Shown: piece by piece, positions 44,951-53,816 of the stretch
Numbering within the stretch: the stretch's first letter is position 1
How the letters are laid out: every line of letters begins with the position of its first letter
DNA from: Dyella sp. C9
GTDB lineage: Bacteria; Pseudomonadota; Gammaproteobacteria; Xanthomonadales; Rhodanobacteraceae
Reading direction: 5' to 3'
Length of the DNA: 64,000 nt
Assembly: GCF_003332825.1 (NCBI RefSeq)
Contig: NZ_QIRF01000020.1
Coordinates: 1-64,000 of the forward strand
Notes under the pieces: model-generated
The model's database searches: none
Told to the model about the DNA's origin: nothing
What the model saw: the letters and a program-made list of their open reading frames with translations, nothing else
Position numbers and translations under genes: made by a program

Positions 44951-45130
44951 GTTGCGGGCCTCGTCAGCGGCGTTGCGGCAGGGTAGAAGGGTGGGTGGTG
45001 GCCATTGCCTTGGGTCTCATCCTGCCGCATGGCGACCTGGAGTTCTTTCCAGATCGCAGCGGCCGTGCGGTGCGCCGCATGCCGGTAGCGGTGGTTTCGC
45101 TGCGCGGCTTCGTTGATGCGGCAGTACCGG

Positions 45131-47140
45131 TCAGGTCTCCGTCGGCCGCCCGCGGCTCCGGCTCAGCAGGTGCGTTTTCTCGTCACCCGCCAGGGACAGG
45201 TAGCGTTCGTACTGGCGCAGCGCGTCGGCGATGATTTCCTGCTCGCGCAGATGGCTGATGTCGTAGCCGCTGCGGGCATCGGCAAAGAACGTGACGACCC
45301 GGTACAGGTGCTCCTGGTCCGACTCGACGGACTCGCGCAGCAGGAAATATGGAGAGCGTTTGCGCACGACCCTGGCGCCGTAGGCGAACTCGCGCAGGCT
45401 GACGGAGGGCACGATGATCCGCACCTCGTCGTCTCCGTCTTCCGTGCGCGCCTCGATCCCGGCTCTGGATAGCTCGGCCGCCACCTTGGCCAGCGCGGAA
45501 AGCACCGTGCCCCGCAGGAACTGGCGCGCTTCCTGTTCGCTGGTTTCGCGGACGATGCGCGACAGGCGCAGTCGCCAGTGCTCGCCGGTCCAGTAGCTGG
45601 TGGCGGCCCCCACCTCCTGCATCGAGTGCGCCTGGTCGGCCTTCAATCCCTGCCAGAGCCCGTAGCAGAGCGCGAGCATGATGGCCGCCACGGGAAGTGC
45701 CGCCACCAGGGTCAGTGCCTGCAATGCCTTCAGTCCGCCGGCTGCGAGCAGGAGTGCCGCGGTGAGGCCGAGCACTCCTGCCCAGAACAATCGCTGCCAC
45801 ACGGGAGAGCGCGGGGCGCCTCGGGTGGCGATGGTGTCGATGACGAAGGCGCCGGAGTCGGCCGAGGTGATGAAGAACACCGCCACCAGCACGATGGCGA
45901 CCAGGGAGAGCAGTTTGCTCAGCGGCAGGTAGTCGAAGAAGCGGAACAGCAGGTCGTCCACGTTGGCGGCGGTCTGCGCCAGCGCGCCGGCGGCACGATG
46001 CGTGTCCAGCCAGATCGCGGTGTCGCCGAACACGGTCATCCATACCAGGTTGAACGCGGTGGGCACCAGCAGCACGCCGGTGACGAACTGCCGGATGGTG
46101 CGTCCGCGCGAAATGCGCGCGATGAACATGCCCACGAAGGGTGACCACGATATCCACCATGCCCAGTACTGGATGGTCCAGTCGCCGAACCAGCTGGGCT
46201 CGCGCGTGGGTTCGTAGGCATAGGTGTGCAGCGACAGCTGGGCCAGGTGCGAAAGGTAGTTGCCGATGTTGTCGCCCAGTGCGCTGAGCAGGTACGAGGT
46301 GGGGCCAGCCAGCAGCACGAACACCATCAGCGAAACGGCCAGCAGCAGGTTGATCTCGGAGAGTATGCGCACGCCCTTGTCGAGCCCTGAGGCCGCCGAT
46401 GCGCCGGCCAGCATGATCACCACGACGATGAGCGTGATGCGGAAACCCTCGCCGCTGGTATCCCAGTCGCCGACGGTGTGCAGGCCGGCGCTCAGCTGCA
46501 GCACGCCGTAGCCCAGCGTGGTGGCGATGCCGGCCACCGTGCCGACCAGTGCGAAAGCGTCCACCGAGTGGCCGATCCAGCCATGCACGCGGTCGCGCAG
46601 CACGGGGTAGAGGCCCGAGCGCAGCGTGAGCGGAAGGTGGTAACGAAAGCCGAAGTACGCCAGCACCAGCCCCATGACGCCGTAAATCGCCCATGCGCTG
46701 AAGCCCCAGTGGAAGAAGGTCATCAGCATGGCCTGCTGCGCGGCCTGCGGCGTGCTCCCGGTTGCCGTGGGCGGAGCCACGTAGTGCTGCATCGGTTCGC
46801 CCACGCCGAAGTACATCAGGCCGATGCCCATGCCGGCGGCGAACAGCATGGCTGTCCAGGAGATGAAGCTGAATTCCGGTTCCGCGTCGTCAGGGCCCAG
46901 CTTGATGTTGCCGAAGCGGCTGCACGCAATCAGCACGAGGAACAGCAGGAAGGCGGCCACCGCCATCACGTAGAACCAGTCAAAGCGTTCCACCACCCAT
47001 GCCTGGGCGCCGCTGAACCAGCGGTCGGCCAGCGTCGGGCGAATGGCGCACAGCGCAAGCAGGCCGCCGAGCACCAGTAGTGAAGGCCATACGATCGGGG
47101 CCTTGAGGGTGGTTCTTGGGTGCGATCTGCCGGCGACCAT
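45131..47140 (-). CDS. BCCT family transporter (betaine/choline/carnitine type)
   Basis: Secondary transporter for quaternary amines, driven by sodium or protons. 669 residues from the ATG at 47140, which has GAGG 6 bases upstream. Twelve membrane spans fit; the family signature lies in WAWWISWSPFVGMFIARISRGRTIRQF, with GIGLMYFGVGEP earlier. A soluble C-terminal tail of about 150 residues (from roughly 515) resembles that of the choline transporter BetT. Choline or betaine is likely, but no betaine-synthesis gene is adjacent. Confidence 0.9.
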   Translation of the reverse strand: MVAGRSHPRTTLKAPIVWPSLLVLGGLLALCAIRPTLADRWFSGAQAWVVERFDWFYVMAVAAFLLFLVLIACSRFGNIKLGPDDAEPEFSFISWTAMLFAAGMGIGLMYFGVGEPMQHYVAPPTATGSTPQAAQQAMLMTFFHWGFSAWAIYGVMGLVLAYFGFRYHLPLTLRSGLYPVLRDRVHGWIGHSVDAFALVGTVAGIATTLGYGVLQLSAGLHTVGDWDTSGEGFRITLIVVVIMLAGASAASGLDKGVRILSEINLLLAVSLMVFVLLAGPTSYLLSALGDNIGNYLSHLAQLSLHTYAYEPTREPSWFGDWTIQYWAWWISWSPFVGMFIARISRGRTIRQFVTGVLLVPTAFNLVWMTVFGDTAIWLDTHRAAGALAQTAANVDDLLFRFFDYLPLSKLLSLVAIVLVAVFFITSADSGAFVIDTIATRGAPRSPVWQRLFWAGVLGLTAALLLAAGGLKALQALTLVAALPVAAIMLALCYGLWQGLKADQAHSMQEVGAATSYWTGEHWRLRLSRIVRETSEQEARQFLRGTVLSALAKVAAELSRAGIEARTEDGDDEVRIIVPSVSLREFAYGARVVRKRSPYFLLRESVESDQEHLYRVVTFFADARSGYDISHLREQEIIADALRQYERYLSLAGDEKTHLLSRSRGRPTET

Positions 47141-47266
47141 GTGGGGCCTCGCTTCGCCATGTCCAGGACGGGTGTTCCGTAGAACCACCTACGGAAGTCC
47201 GGCGCGATGAGCGCACATGTACCAATGGGCATGTGGTTGCGAGGTGGATTTGCCTGGCGCCAGGGG

Positions 47267-47911
47267 CTATGCGGTGGAAGCGACCTGTGCCACGGCGCCG
47301 CCGATGATGAGCTTCATGCTCTCCCGGTAGCGCCGGTCGAACTGATCGAACAACACCGCGCCGGCCTTGCGCATGAACGGAAAGCGGCCCGCGTCCAGCG
47401 CCTTGTTGCGTTGTTCCAGGTCGTATGCGGGGGAGCGCTCGCCGGGGCGGGGGAACACGGCCTGCTCCTCGACCACGAAGCCGATGGTGAAGGTGTATAC
47501 CGTGCTCATCAGCACCACGGTCTGCCGGTGCGACAGGCCGGTGCCTTGCAGGTGGATTCCAATGCGTTCGGTGGTTTCGTGGAACAGCGCGTTGGTCAGC
47601 CGGGAGCCGGCCACCATGCGCCCGCCATCGCGGTATTTCAGCAGGTTTTTGCGGATGCCTTCACCGAAGGCGAGGGCCCATGCCGCCAGGTCACCGGTTT
47701 CCCTGGCGGGCACCAGGTCGGGTGCGGCCTCGGCCAGTACCAGGGTCGCCATTTCGTCGATAAGAGCCTCTTTGCTCTTGAAATGCCAGTACAGCGTGGG
47801 TGCCTGGATATCCAGCCGGGATGCCAGCTGTCGCAGCGTGAGTGCATCCAGCCCGATGTCGTCGAGCAGTTGCAGGGCGGTGCGGACAATGAGTTCCCGG
47901 TTCACTTTCAT
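47267..47911 (-). CDS. TetR family transcriptional regulator
   Basis: 214 residues from the ATG at 47911 (MKVNRELIVRTA), preceded by GAAGG at 8 bases; a TTG at 47938 is open but less likely. N-terminal helix-turn-helix (ALTLRQLASRLDIQAPTLYWHFKSKEALIDEMA, residues about 20-53) and a C-terminal TetR_C-like ligand domain (VLMSTVYTFTIGFVVEEQAV), closest in pattern to classical tetracycline-type repressors. Divergent from the oxidoreductase at 48018, with two inverted repeats between them, so it probably represses itself and that gene and responds to a small molecule. Confidence 0.93.
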   Translation of the reverse strand: MKVNRELIVRTALQLLDDIGLDALTLRQLASRLDIQAPTLYWHFKSKEALIDEMATLVLAEAAPDLVPARETGDLAAWALAFGEGIRKNLLKYRDGGRMVAGSRLTNALFHETTERIGIHLQGTGLSHRQTVVLMSTVYTFTIGFVVEEQAVFPRPGERSPAYDLEQRNKALDAGRFPFMRKAGAVLFDQFDRRYRESMKLIIGGAVAQVASTA

Positions 47912-47938
47912 GCTTGGCGCCTTCGAGGTTGCGAGCAA

Positions 47939-47957
47939 ACTCTAACACGAGTAGAGT
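47939..47957. promoter_or_regulatory. Inverted repeat, second candidate TetR site
   Basis: ACTCTA (47939-47944) and TAGAGT (47952-47957) are exact reverse complements with a 7-base spacer. It lies next to, and shares two bases with, the larger palindrome 47956-47980. Confidence 0.5.
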
Positions 47958-47980
47958 AAATCTAACGATGTTAAATTTAC
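47956..47980. promoter_or_regulatory. Palindromic operator of the TetR regulator
   Basis: Arms GTAAATCTAAC (47956-47966) and GTTAAATTTAC (47970-47980) are inverted repeats with 10 of 11 positions paired and a GAT centre. It lies midway between the divergent starts of the TetR gene (47911) and the oxidoreductase gene (48018), the usual place for a shared operator. Confidence 0.8.
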
Positions 47981-48017
47981 CCCGGTGATCGGGGTGTACC
48001 CACAGAGAGGTTTCCCC

Positions 48018-48995
48018 ATGAAAGCAGCCGTTGTTTACGGGGCGGGCCAGTCGCCCCGGTATGCCGATTTCCACGAGCCCTTGCCGCTTGCCGGCGAGGA
48101 GCTGGTGTCCGTGCGCGCTTCCGCGCTCAGCCAGTTCACCCGCTCCCGCGCCTCGGGGCGCCATTACAGCGCGAGCGGCGAATTTCCAGCCGTGGCTGGA
48201 TCCGATGGCGTGGGCGTCACGCAGGATGGCCGGCGCGTCTATTTCGCGCTGCCGGAGGCGCCGTTTGGCGCCATGGCCGAGCGCTCGCGGGTATCGGCCT
48301 CCCGTTGCGTCGACCTGCCGCCGGACATCGACGACGTCACCGCCGCGGCCATCGCCAACCCTGGCATGTCCGCCTGGGCGGCGCTGGTAACTCGCGCCGG
48401 CATCAAGCCGGGAGAGACCGTGCTGATCAACGGCGCCGCGGGTATCGCCGGGCGATTGGCGGTGCAGTTGGCCAGGTACCTGGGGGCGTCCCGGGTCATT
48501 GCCACCGCCCGCAACGCGGCGGCGCTGCAGGAGGTTCGGGCGCTGGGCGCCGATGTGGTCATTCCATTTGACTTGGAGTCGGGCGCCGCAGGCGCGCAGG
48601 CGTTCGAGCAGGCCCTGAAGGAGCAGTTCGCCCGCGGCGTGGACATCGTGGTGGACTACCTCTGGGGCAAGAGTGCCGAGGTGGTCATGGCGGCGATTGC
48701 CAAGGCCGCGGAGGACTGTGCGCCCGTGCGTTTCGTGCATGTGGGGGCATCCAGCGGCGCGGACATCTTGCTGCCGGGTGCCGCGCTGCGCTCGTCCGCC
48801 ATCGTGCTGATGGGCAGCGGCATCAAGAGCGTGCCGTTCCAGGACATGCTGGACGCCGTGCGCCACGTCTATGCGGCGGTAGGTCCGGCGGCCCTGAAAA
48901 TCGCGACCAGGGTCGTGCCGTTGTCGGAGGTCGAGAATGCCTGGGCCGACGAATCGGGCAAGGAGCGCATCGTGTTCGTGATGGACGAGGCCTGA
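48018..48995 (+). CDS. MDR-family quinone/alcohol oxidoreductase
   Basis: Medium-chain dehydrogenase/reductase of the quinone-oxidoreductase type. 325 residues from the ATG at 48018 with CAGAGAGG upstream. GroES-like N-terminal part (KAAVVYGAGQSPRYADFHEP, VAGSDGVGV), then the NADPH-binding LINGAAGIAGRLAVQLARYLGASRVIATARN and VDIVVDYLWG. The structural and catalytic zinc ligands of alcohol dehydrogenases are absent. Divergent from the TetR gene and probably its target, perhaps acting on a toxic quinone or enone. Confidence 0.88.
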   Translation: MKAAVVYGAGQSPRYADFHEPLPLAGEELVSVRASALSQFTRSRASGRHYSASGEFPAVAGSDGVGVTQDGRRVYFALPEAPFGAMAERSRVSASRCVDLPPDIDDVTAAAIANPGMSAWAALVTRAGIKPGETVLINGAAGIAGRLAVQLARYLGASRVIATARNAAALQEVRALGADVVIPFDLESGAAGAQAFEQALKEQFARGVDIVVDYLWGKSAEVVMAAIAKAAEDCAPVRFVHVGASSGADILLPGAALRSSAIVLMGSGIKSVPFQDMLDAVRHVYAAVGPAALKIATRVVPLSEVENAWADESGKERIVFVMDEA

Positions 48996-49176
48996 AGCAT
49001 CGCCGGGACCCCGACGCCCTTCGGCGTGAGGCCGCCATGTTCCGCAGTCGGTCGTTGTCTCTTGCGGGGTTCTTGACCGGCAGTCCACCCGGGGCTGCCT
49101 ATCCTGCCGGGCGAACGTGACGGGTGCTGCCTCACGGCAGGCCCGTTGCGCCCTTTCCCCGTGCGAGGAGAATCCA

Positions 49177-50889
49177 GTGGCGCGTAAAGTTGCGGATGTG
49201 ATGGTCGAAGTCCTGCTGCAGGCAGGCGCCAAGCGGTGCTATGGCGTACCCGGTGACACGCTGAATTTCTTTACCGATGCCGTGCGGCGCTCCGAGTTGC
49301 GCTGGGTGCACGTTCGTCATGAGGAGGCCGGCGCGATGGCGGCCGGCGCTGACGCGCTGCTCAGCGACGAGTTGGCGTTGTGCGCGGGCTCTTGCGGGCC
49401 GGGCAGCCTGCATTTCATCAATGGCTTGTGGGAAAGCAACCGCAACCGCGCGCCGGTGGTGTTGATTGCCAGCCAGATCACACGCGATGAACAGGGTTTC
49501 GACTTTCCGCAGGAGGTCGACTTCAAGTCGATCTATAGCGTGGGCACGGTGTTCTGCGAGGAGATTCGCACGCCGGCGCAGGCGCGCCGGATGACCGCCA
49601 TGGCTGCGCAGGCGGCGCTGTCCCACAAGGGCGTGGCGGTGCTGATCGTGCCGATCGACGTATCGCGCGCCAGTGCGCCGGAGGAGCCCGATTTCGCCGT
49701 GCATCGCGCAGCCCCCGTGGTTCACCCCAGCGATGCGGAGCTGGAGCGGATCGCGGAGGCGCTCAACAGGGGCGGGCGCATCACCATCTATGGCGGGTCG
49801 GGGTGTGCCAAGGCGCATGACCAGGTGGTCGCCCTGGCGCAGAAGTTGAAGGCCCCGGTGGCCCGTACCTCGCGCGCCAAGGATTTCCTGGAGCATGACA
49901 ACCCCTGTGACGTCGGCATGACCGGCGTGTTTGGCGGCAAGGGCGGCTACCAGGCACTTACCGAGTGCGACACCCTGTTGCTGCTGGGTTGCGATTTCGC
50001 CTGGCGACAGTTCTATCCCGAGCGCGCCACCATCATCCAGGTGGACATCGATGGCGCGCACCTGGGGCGTCGGCATCCGGTGGACATTGGCGTGGTGGGT
50101 GATGTCGCCCCGACACTGGATGCGCTGCTGCCACGGGTGAAATCGCGCGAGGATCGCCAGTTCCTCGACGACTGCCTCGAGGAAACGACGAAGAGCAAAC
50201 AAAAGCTCGAGCAGCGCGCAGTGGCGAAGCCCGGCCCGATCCACCCGCAGTACCTGGTCGAGACGATTGCCGCGCATGCCCAGCCGGATGCGGTCTATAC
50301 GGCCGATGGCGGATCGCCGATGGTGTGGTGCCTGCGCCATGTGCCATCCACCGGCCGCAACCGCACCATCGTCAGCCTGAGCCACGGCACCATGGCCAAC
50401 GCCATGCCGCAGGCGCTGGGCGCCCAGGCGGCGTTTCCGCAGCGCCAGGTGATTTCGCTGTCCGGCGATGGCGGCCTCGCCATGTTGCTTGGCGACCTGC
50501 TCACCACGGTGCAGGAAAAGCTGCCGATCAAGGTGGCGGTATTCAACAATGGCGCGCTGGGTTTTGTCGAAATCGAGCAGAAGGTGGAAGGCCTGCTCGA
50601 TGCGTATACCGATCTGCACAACCCTGACTTTTCGCGCGTGGCCGAGGCGATGGGCATCTGGGGGCGGCGCGTGGAGCACGCCGACGCCCTCGATGATGCG
50701 GTGCGCGAATGGCTGGCCGCCCCGGGTGCCGCGCTGCTGGATGTCGTGGTGCGTCGTAGCGAACTGGTGATGCCGCCGAAGATCGAGCCGGGGCAGGTGC
50801 TGGGTACGGCGCTTTATTCGGCCAAGGCGCTGCTTTCCGGGCGCACCGACGACGTGGTCGACCTGGTGAAGGATGCGCTTGGCGATTGA
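49177..50889 (+). CDS. poxB: Pyruvate dehydrogenase (quinone), pyruvate oxidase PoxB
   Basis: Peripheral-membrane flavoprotein that decarboxylates pyruvate to acetate and CO2 and passes electrons to ubiquinone. GTG start at 49177 with GAGGAGAAT upstream; 570 residues, against 572 for E. coli PoxB. N-terminal ThDP domain with HVRHEEAGAMAAGADA (catalytic glutamate), FAD domain (SGCAKAHDQV, GVFGGKGGYQAL), and C-terminal ThDP/Mg site SGDGGLAMLLGDLLT...NNG. The last residues (DDVVDLVKDALGD) form the amphipathic helix used for lipid activation in PoxB. Transcribed alone. Confidence 0.95.
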   Translation: MARKVADVMVEVLLQAGAKRCYGVPGDTLNFFTDAVRRSELRWVHVRHEEAGAMAAGADALLSDELALCAGSCGPGSLHFINGLWESNRNRAPVVLIASQITRDEQGFDFPQEVDFKSIYSVGTVFCEEIRTPAQARRMTAMAAQAALSHKGVAVLIVPIDVSRASAPEEPDFAVHRAAPVVHPSDAELERIAEALNRGGRITIYGGSGCAKAHDQVVALAQKLKAPVARTSRAKDFLEHDNPCDVGMTGVFGGKGGYQALTECDTLLLLGCDFAWRQFYPERATIIQVDIDGAHLGRRHPVDIGVVGDVAPTLDALLPRVKSREDRQFLDDCLEETTKSKQKLEQRAVAKPGPIHPQYLVETIAAHAQPDAVYTADGGSPMVWCLRHVPSTGRNRTIVSLSHGTMANAMPQALGAQAAFPQRQVISLSGDGGLAMLLGDLLTTVQEKLPIKVAVFNNGALGFVEIEQKVEGLLDAYTDLHNPDFSRVAEAMGIWGRRVEHADALDDAVREWLAAPGAALLDVVVRRSELVMPPKIEPGQVLGTALYSAKALLSGRTDDVVDLVKDALGD

Positions 50890-50919
50890 CGGGCCGCAGC
50901 TGCCGTGGAACGTGCGATG

Positions 50920-50940
50920 ACCCGGCCGTTGCGGCCGGGT
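50920..50940 (+). terminator. Hairpin after poxB
   Basis: Perfect 8-bp stem ACCCGGCC/GGCCGGGT with GTTGC loop, 31 bases past the poxB stop and between convergent genes. It lacks a T-run, so it is a weak terminator candidate. Confidence 0.45.
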
Positions 50941-50957
50941 GGGTCATGGGCCCCGGA

Positions 50958-51308
50958 TCAATAGCCGGGGCCGATCAGGGTCCACAGCAGTGCGTAGAGC
51001 ATGTGCAACCCGAGTCGCAGCGGTTGCCGTGGCTGGGGCTGGCGTGTGCTGGCATGGGCCATGCTCACGTGGCGTCGCACATCGGCCACCAGTCGCCATG
51101 CACGCTGGTGTTCGGGTTTCGCCGAATGCCATAGCGCCCACGCATGGTGGTCGGCGTGGCTGAATTCGCGTGATTGCATCCGCCCGAGCCAACAGGATGC
51201 CTCGAGTATCGCCTGGTGCTCGGTGTCGTCGGTGAGCATGGCGTGCATTTCCGAGCCGGCAAGCCGGCGCGCTGCGTGGACGACGGGGTCGAAAGGGGAG
51301 TCGCCCAC
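50958..51308 (-). CDS. FecR-like protein reduced to its N-terminal domain
   Basis: 116 residues from a GTG at 51308; the start is uncertain because no good ribosome-binding site is visible, and ATGs at 51248 and 51239 are alternatives. The part EASCWLGRMQSREFSHADHHAWALWHSAKPEHQRAWRLV is the FecR N-terminal (DUF4880) domain, which in full-length FecR contacts an ECF sigma factor. After it come one hydrophobic helix (LGLHMLYALLWTLIG) and the end; the periplasmic FecR domain is missing. There is no sigma factor gene beside it. It lies 15 bases after the TonB-dependent receptor on the same strand. It may be a remnant or a minimal membrane anti-sigma factor. Confidence 0.65.
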   Translation of the reverse strand: MGDSPFDPVVHAARRLAGSEMHAMLTDDTEHQAILEASCWLGRMQSREFSHADHHAWALWHSAKPEHQRAWRLVADVRRHVSMAHASTRQPQPRQPLRLGLHMLYALLWTLIGPGY

Positions 51309-51323
51309 ACAGCGCGCGTTGGC

Positions 51324-53816
51324 TTACTGGAACTCGGTGCGGAACGTCACCACGTAGGCGCGAGGCTGCAGCAGGTAGTAGTTGGTCAGGCCGGACGCGT
51401 AGATGGCCTGTCCGTCGTATACCGTGTTGCCGGAGGCGTGCGAATACTCGTTGGCGACCGCATAGGTGTAGGCCTTGCGGTTGAGCAGGTTGCTGCCGTT
51501 GATGCGGATGGACGAGTGCTTGAACAGCTCCGTATCCGGCAGGTGCCAGCCCGCCGAGGCGCTCACCGTGGTGTAGCCGCCGGCCTTTTCGCTGTTGACG
51601 TAGTCGCCCCAGATGGCGCTGGAGTACTTGGCGCTGATGCTGGCGAAGAACGGGCCCTGGTGGAAGCGCAGGCGCGCAAACAGCATGTTCTTCGGCGTGG
51701 ACGGCATGGTCTTGCCCTTGGTCGGGAAGATGCCGTCGTCGCCTTCGTCCATGTTGCCTTCCATCTTGGCCTGCGTGTACGTGTAGGCGCCGTACAGCGT
51801 GAACTGGCGCGACATGTTCCAGCTGGCTTCGGCGTTGAGGCCACGCATGCGCATCTTCGGGATCTCGAGGAAGTAGGTCTGTCCCGAGGTGTCGTCGTAG
51901 GCGCTGACGGTCTTGTTGCGGAAGTTGCTCTGGTACAGCGACGCGTTGAGGGAGAAGCTGTCGCCGTAATAGCGGTAGCCCAGGTCGTTGTTCCAGGCGG
52001 TCTCCGGCTCGTTGGCCTGCTTGCCCAGTACCTGGTTCATGAATACGGCCAGGTTCGGCGGCACGCGGTAGCTGGCGCCGATGCCGTAGTAGAACTGGCT
52101 GCGCTCATCCAGTGCGTACTTCACGCCCAGCGTCGGCAGCACCTTGTGGAAGGTGGCGCTAAGGTCCGACGAGCCGCAGGAGACGCGAACGGTCGGGTTG
52201 TTGCACTGGTTCGCCAGGTCGTACTTGTCGTAGTTCGAGTTCTTGGTGCCGTAGTCGGCGCCCGGGTACTCGTAGGCCGAGCCTTCGCGGGTGACATAGA
52301 GGTAGGCCAGGCCGGCGGAGAACGTCCACTTGTCGTTCGGCGTCCAGGTGTCGGTGAGGAAGCCCTTCTTCACCTCGGTGACGGTGTATTCGTTGTACTT
52401 GAGCTGTGGATCACCGTTGGGGTAGGTGATCAGGCTGTCTTCGTTCGACCAGTTGTCGTACGGCACGCCGGTGGCGGCGTTCACCATGCTGTAGCCCTGC
52501 CACTGCTGCTGGCGCGAGCGCTCGTACCACACACCGTATTCCAGGCTGTTGTCCATGCCCAGGTCCTGGTTGAGCTTGATGGTGACGCCGGGGCGATAGG
52601 TGGTGGAGTTGCTGAAGGCGTACACCTGGGCTTTCTGGTTGTTGGTGATCACGCCGTTCTGGTTGAGGTCGCCGTTGTAGTAACCCCACTCGTTGTCGTT
52701 GTACTTCGTCTCGGTGAAGTAGTTGCCCGTGCCCGAACCGCCGTCGCCCCAAATCATGTACGGCACCACCGACATGCGCAGGTTGTCGCTGAGGGTGAAC
52801 TCGCCGTCCACGCTGGCCACCAGCGTCTTGAACGCATTGGTGTGCAGCTTGTAGTAGTTGCTGTCGTAGGTGCCGAGCTTGGTGGCGGTCCAGGTCTCGT
52901 CCCAGTTGTAGTCGTAGCCGTTCTGCGCCACGTCCTGCTTGGACACGGTGCGGTAGCGGTTCTTGAACTGGCGGTTGTACTGGAACGACGCCGTCACGCT
53001 GTTGCCGTCGTTGATGTCCCACAGCAGCTTGCCGTCGTACTTCTCAACGTGCTGGTGGCCCTTGCCGCGCCACAGCAGCGACTCGTTGTTGGAGTAGGAA
53101 AGCCAGCCGCGCACGGGGCCCATGTCGCCGGTGTTCAGGCGGACGAAGCTGCGGCGATAGTTGTTGCTGCCCAGCGACTGTTCGAAGTTGACGCCGAACT
53201 TGTGGTACGGCGTGAGCGTGGCCCATGCGATATGGCCGCCGGCTGCGCCGGTGTCGGGCATGTCCACGTCCGGGATGCCCTGCAGCACGGTGATGTCGCC
53301 CATGTTGCTGGTGTCGCCGTACTCGGTCGCGTAAGTCTGGTAGCTGCCCGAATCATTCAGAGGGGCGCCATTGACGCTCACGCCGATCTCGTCCGAGGTG
53401 AAGCCGCGGATGTTGAACTGGCCGTCCTGCATGCCGGTGATGTCGTCACTGGCGGAATAGGCACCCGGCACGCTTTCCAGCATCTGCGTGAAGTTGCTGC
53501 CCGGAGGAGCCTCTTCGATGGCCTCGCGGGTGATGGTGGATACGGCCTTGGGCGCATCCTGCACCGACATCAGGCCTGCGCCCAACGAGTTGGCCGTCAC
53601 TTTCACCGTTTCCAGCTGTTCGGCTGCACGCTTGGTGGCGTTCGAGTTGGTGGTGTTGGAGGTTTCGGACACGCTGACCGGCTTGCGCTCGGTGGCGTTG
53701 GCATCCGTGCCGTTGTTCGCGCTGTTGTCCTGCGCGTTCACGCTGTGGATTGCGCCAAGCGAAAGCGCGATGCCAATGCTGATGGCGATGGTTTTCTTGT
53801 TGCTGAAGGTTTTCAT
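51324..53816 (-). CDS. TonB-dependent receptor
   Basis: Outer-membrane receptor of 830 residues from the ATG at 53816 (MKTFSNKKTIAISIGIALSLGAIHSVNAQ as signal peptide). A low-complexity Asn/Thr-rich linker (30-65) precedes the TonB-box-like LETVKVTANSL, the plug (QDAPKAVSTITREAIEEAP, GQFNIRGFTSDEIGVSVNGAPLND) and a barrel ending in VVTFRTEFQ. The late barrel motif NGSNLLNRKAYTYA is typical of siderophore or nutrient receptors. Substrate unknown. The FecR-like stub follows it, suggesting a past or present signalling role. Confidence 0.9.
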   Translation of the reverse strand: MKTFSNKKTIAISIGIALSLGAIHSVNAQDNSANNGTDANATERKPVSVSETSNTTNSNATKRAAEQLETVKVTANSLGAGLMSVQDAPKAVSTITREAIEEAPPGSNFTQMLESVPGAYSASDDITGMQDGQFNIRGFTSDEIGVSVNGAPLNDSGSYQTYATEYGDTSNMGDITVLQGIPDVDMPDTGAAGGHIAWATLTPYHKFGVNFEQSLGSNNYRRSFVRLNTGDMGPVRGWLSYSNNESLLWRGKGHQHVEKYDGKLLWDINDGNSVTASFQYNRQFKNRYRTVSKQDVAQNGYDYNWDETWTATKLGTYDSNYYKLHTNAFKTLVASVDGEFTLSDNLRMSVVPYMIWGDGGSGTGNYFTETKYNDNEWGYYNGDLNQNGVITNNQKAQVYAFSNSTTYRPGVTIKLNQDLGMDNSLEYGVWYERSRQQQWQGYSMVNAATGVPYDNWSNEDSLITYPNGDPQLKYNEYTVTEVKKGFLTDTWTPNDKWTFSAGLAYLYVTREGSAYEYPGADYGTKNSNYDKYDLANQCNNPTVRVSCGSSDLSATFHKVLPTLGVKYALDERSQFYYGIGASYRVPPNLAVFMNQVLGKQANEPETAWNNDLGYRYYGDSFSLNASLYQSNFRNKTVSAYDDTSGQTYFLEIPKMRMRGLNAEASWNMSRQFTLYGAYTYTQAKMEGNMDEGDDGIFPTKGKTMPSTPKNMLFARLRFHQGPFFASISAKYSSAIWGDYVNSEKAGGYTTVSASAGWHLPDTELFKHSSIRINGSNLLNRKAYTYAVANEYSHASGNTVYDGQAIYASGLTNYYLLQPRAYVVTFRTEFQ

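Noticed and set aside
44995-45234. 79-codon open frame on the plus strand between the GST-like gene and the BCCT gene
   Set aside because: More than a third overlaps the BCCT gene antisense, and the rest shows no ribosome-binding site or family pattern.
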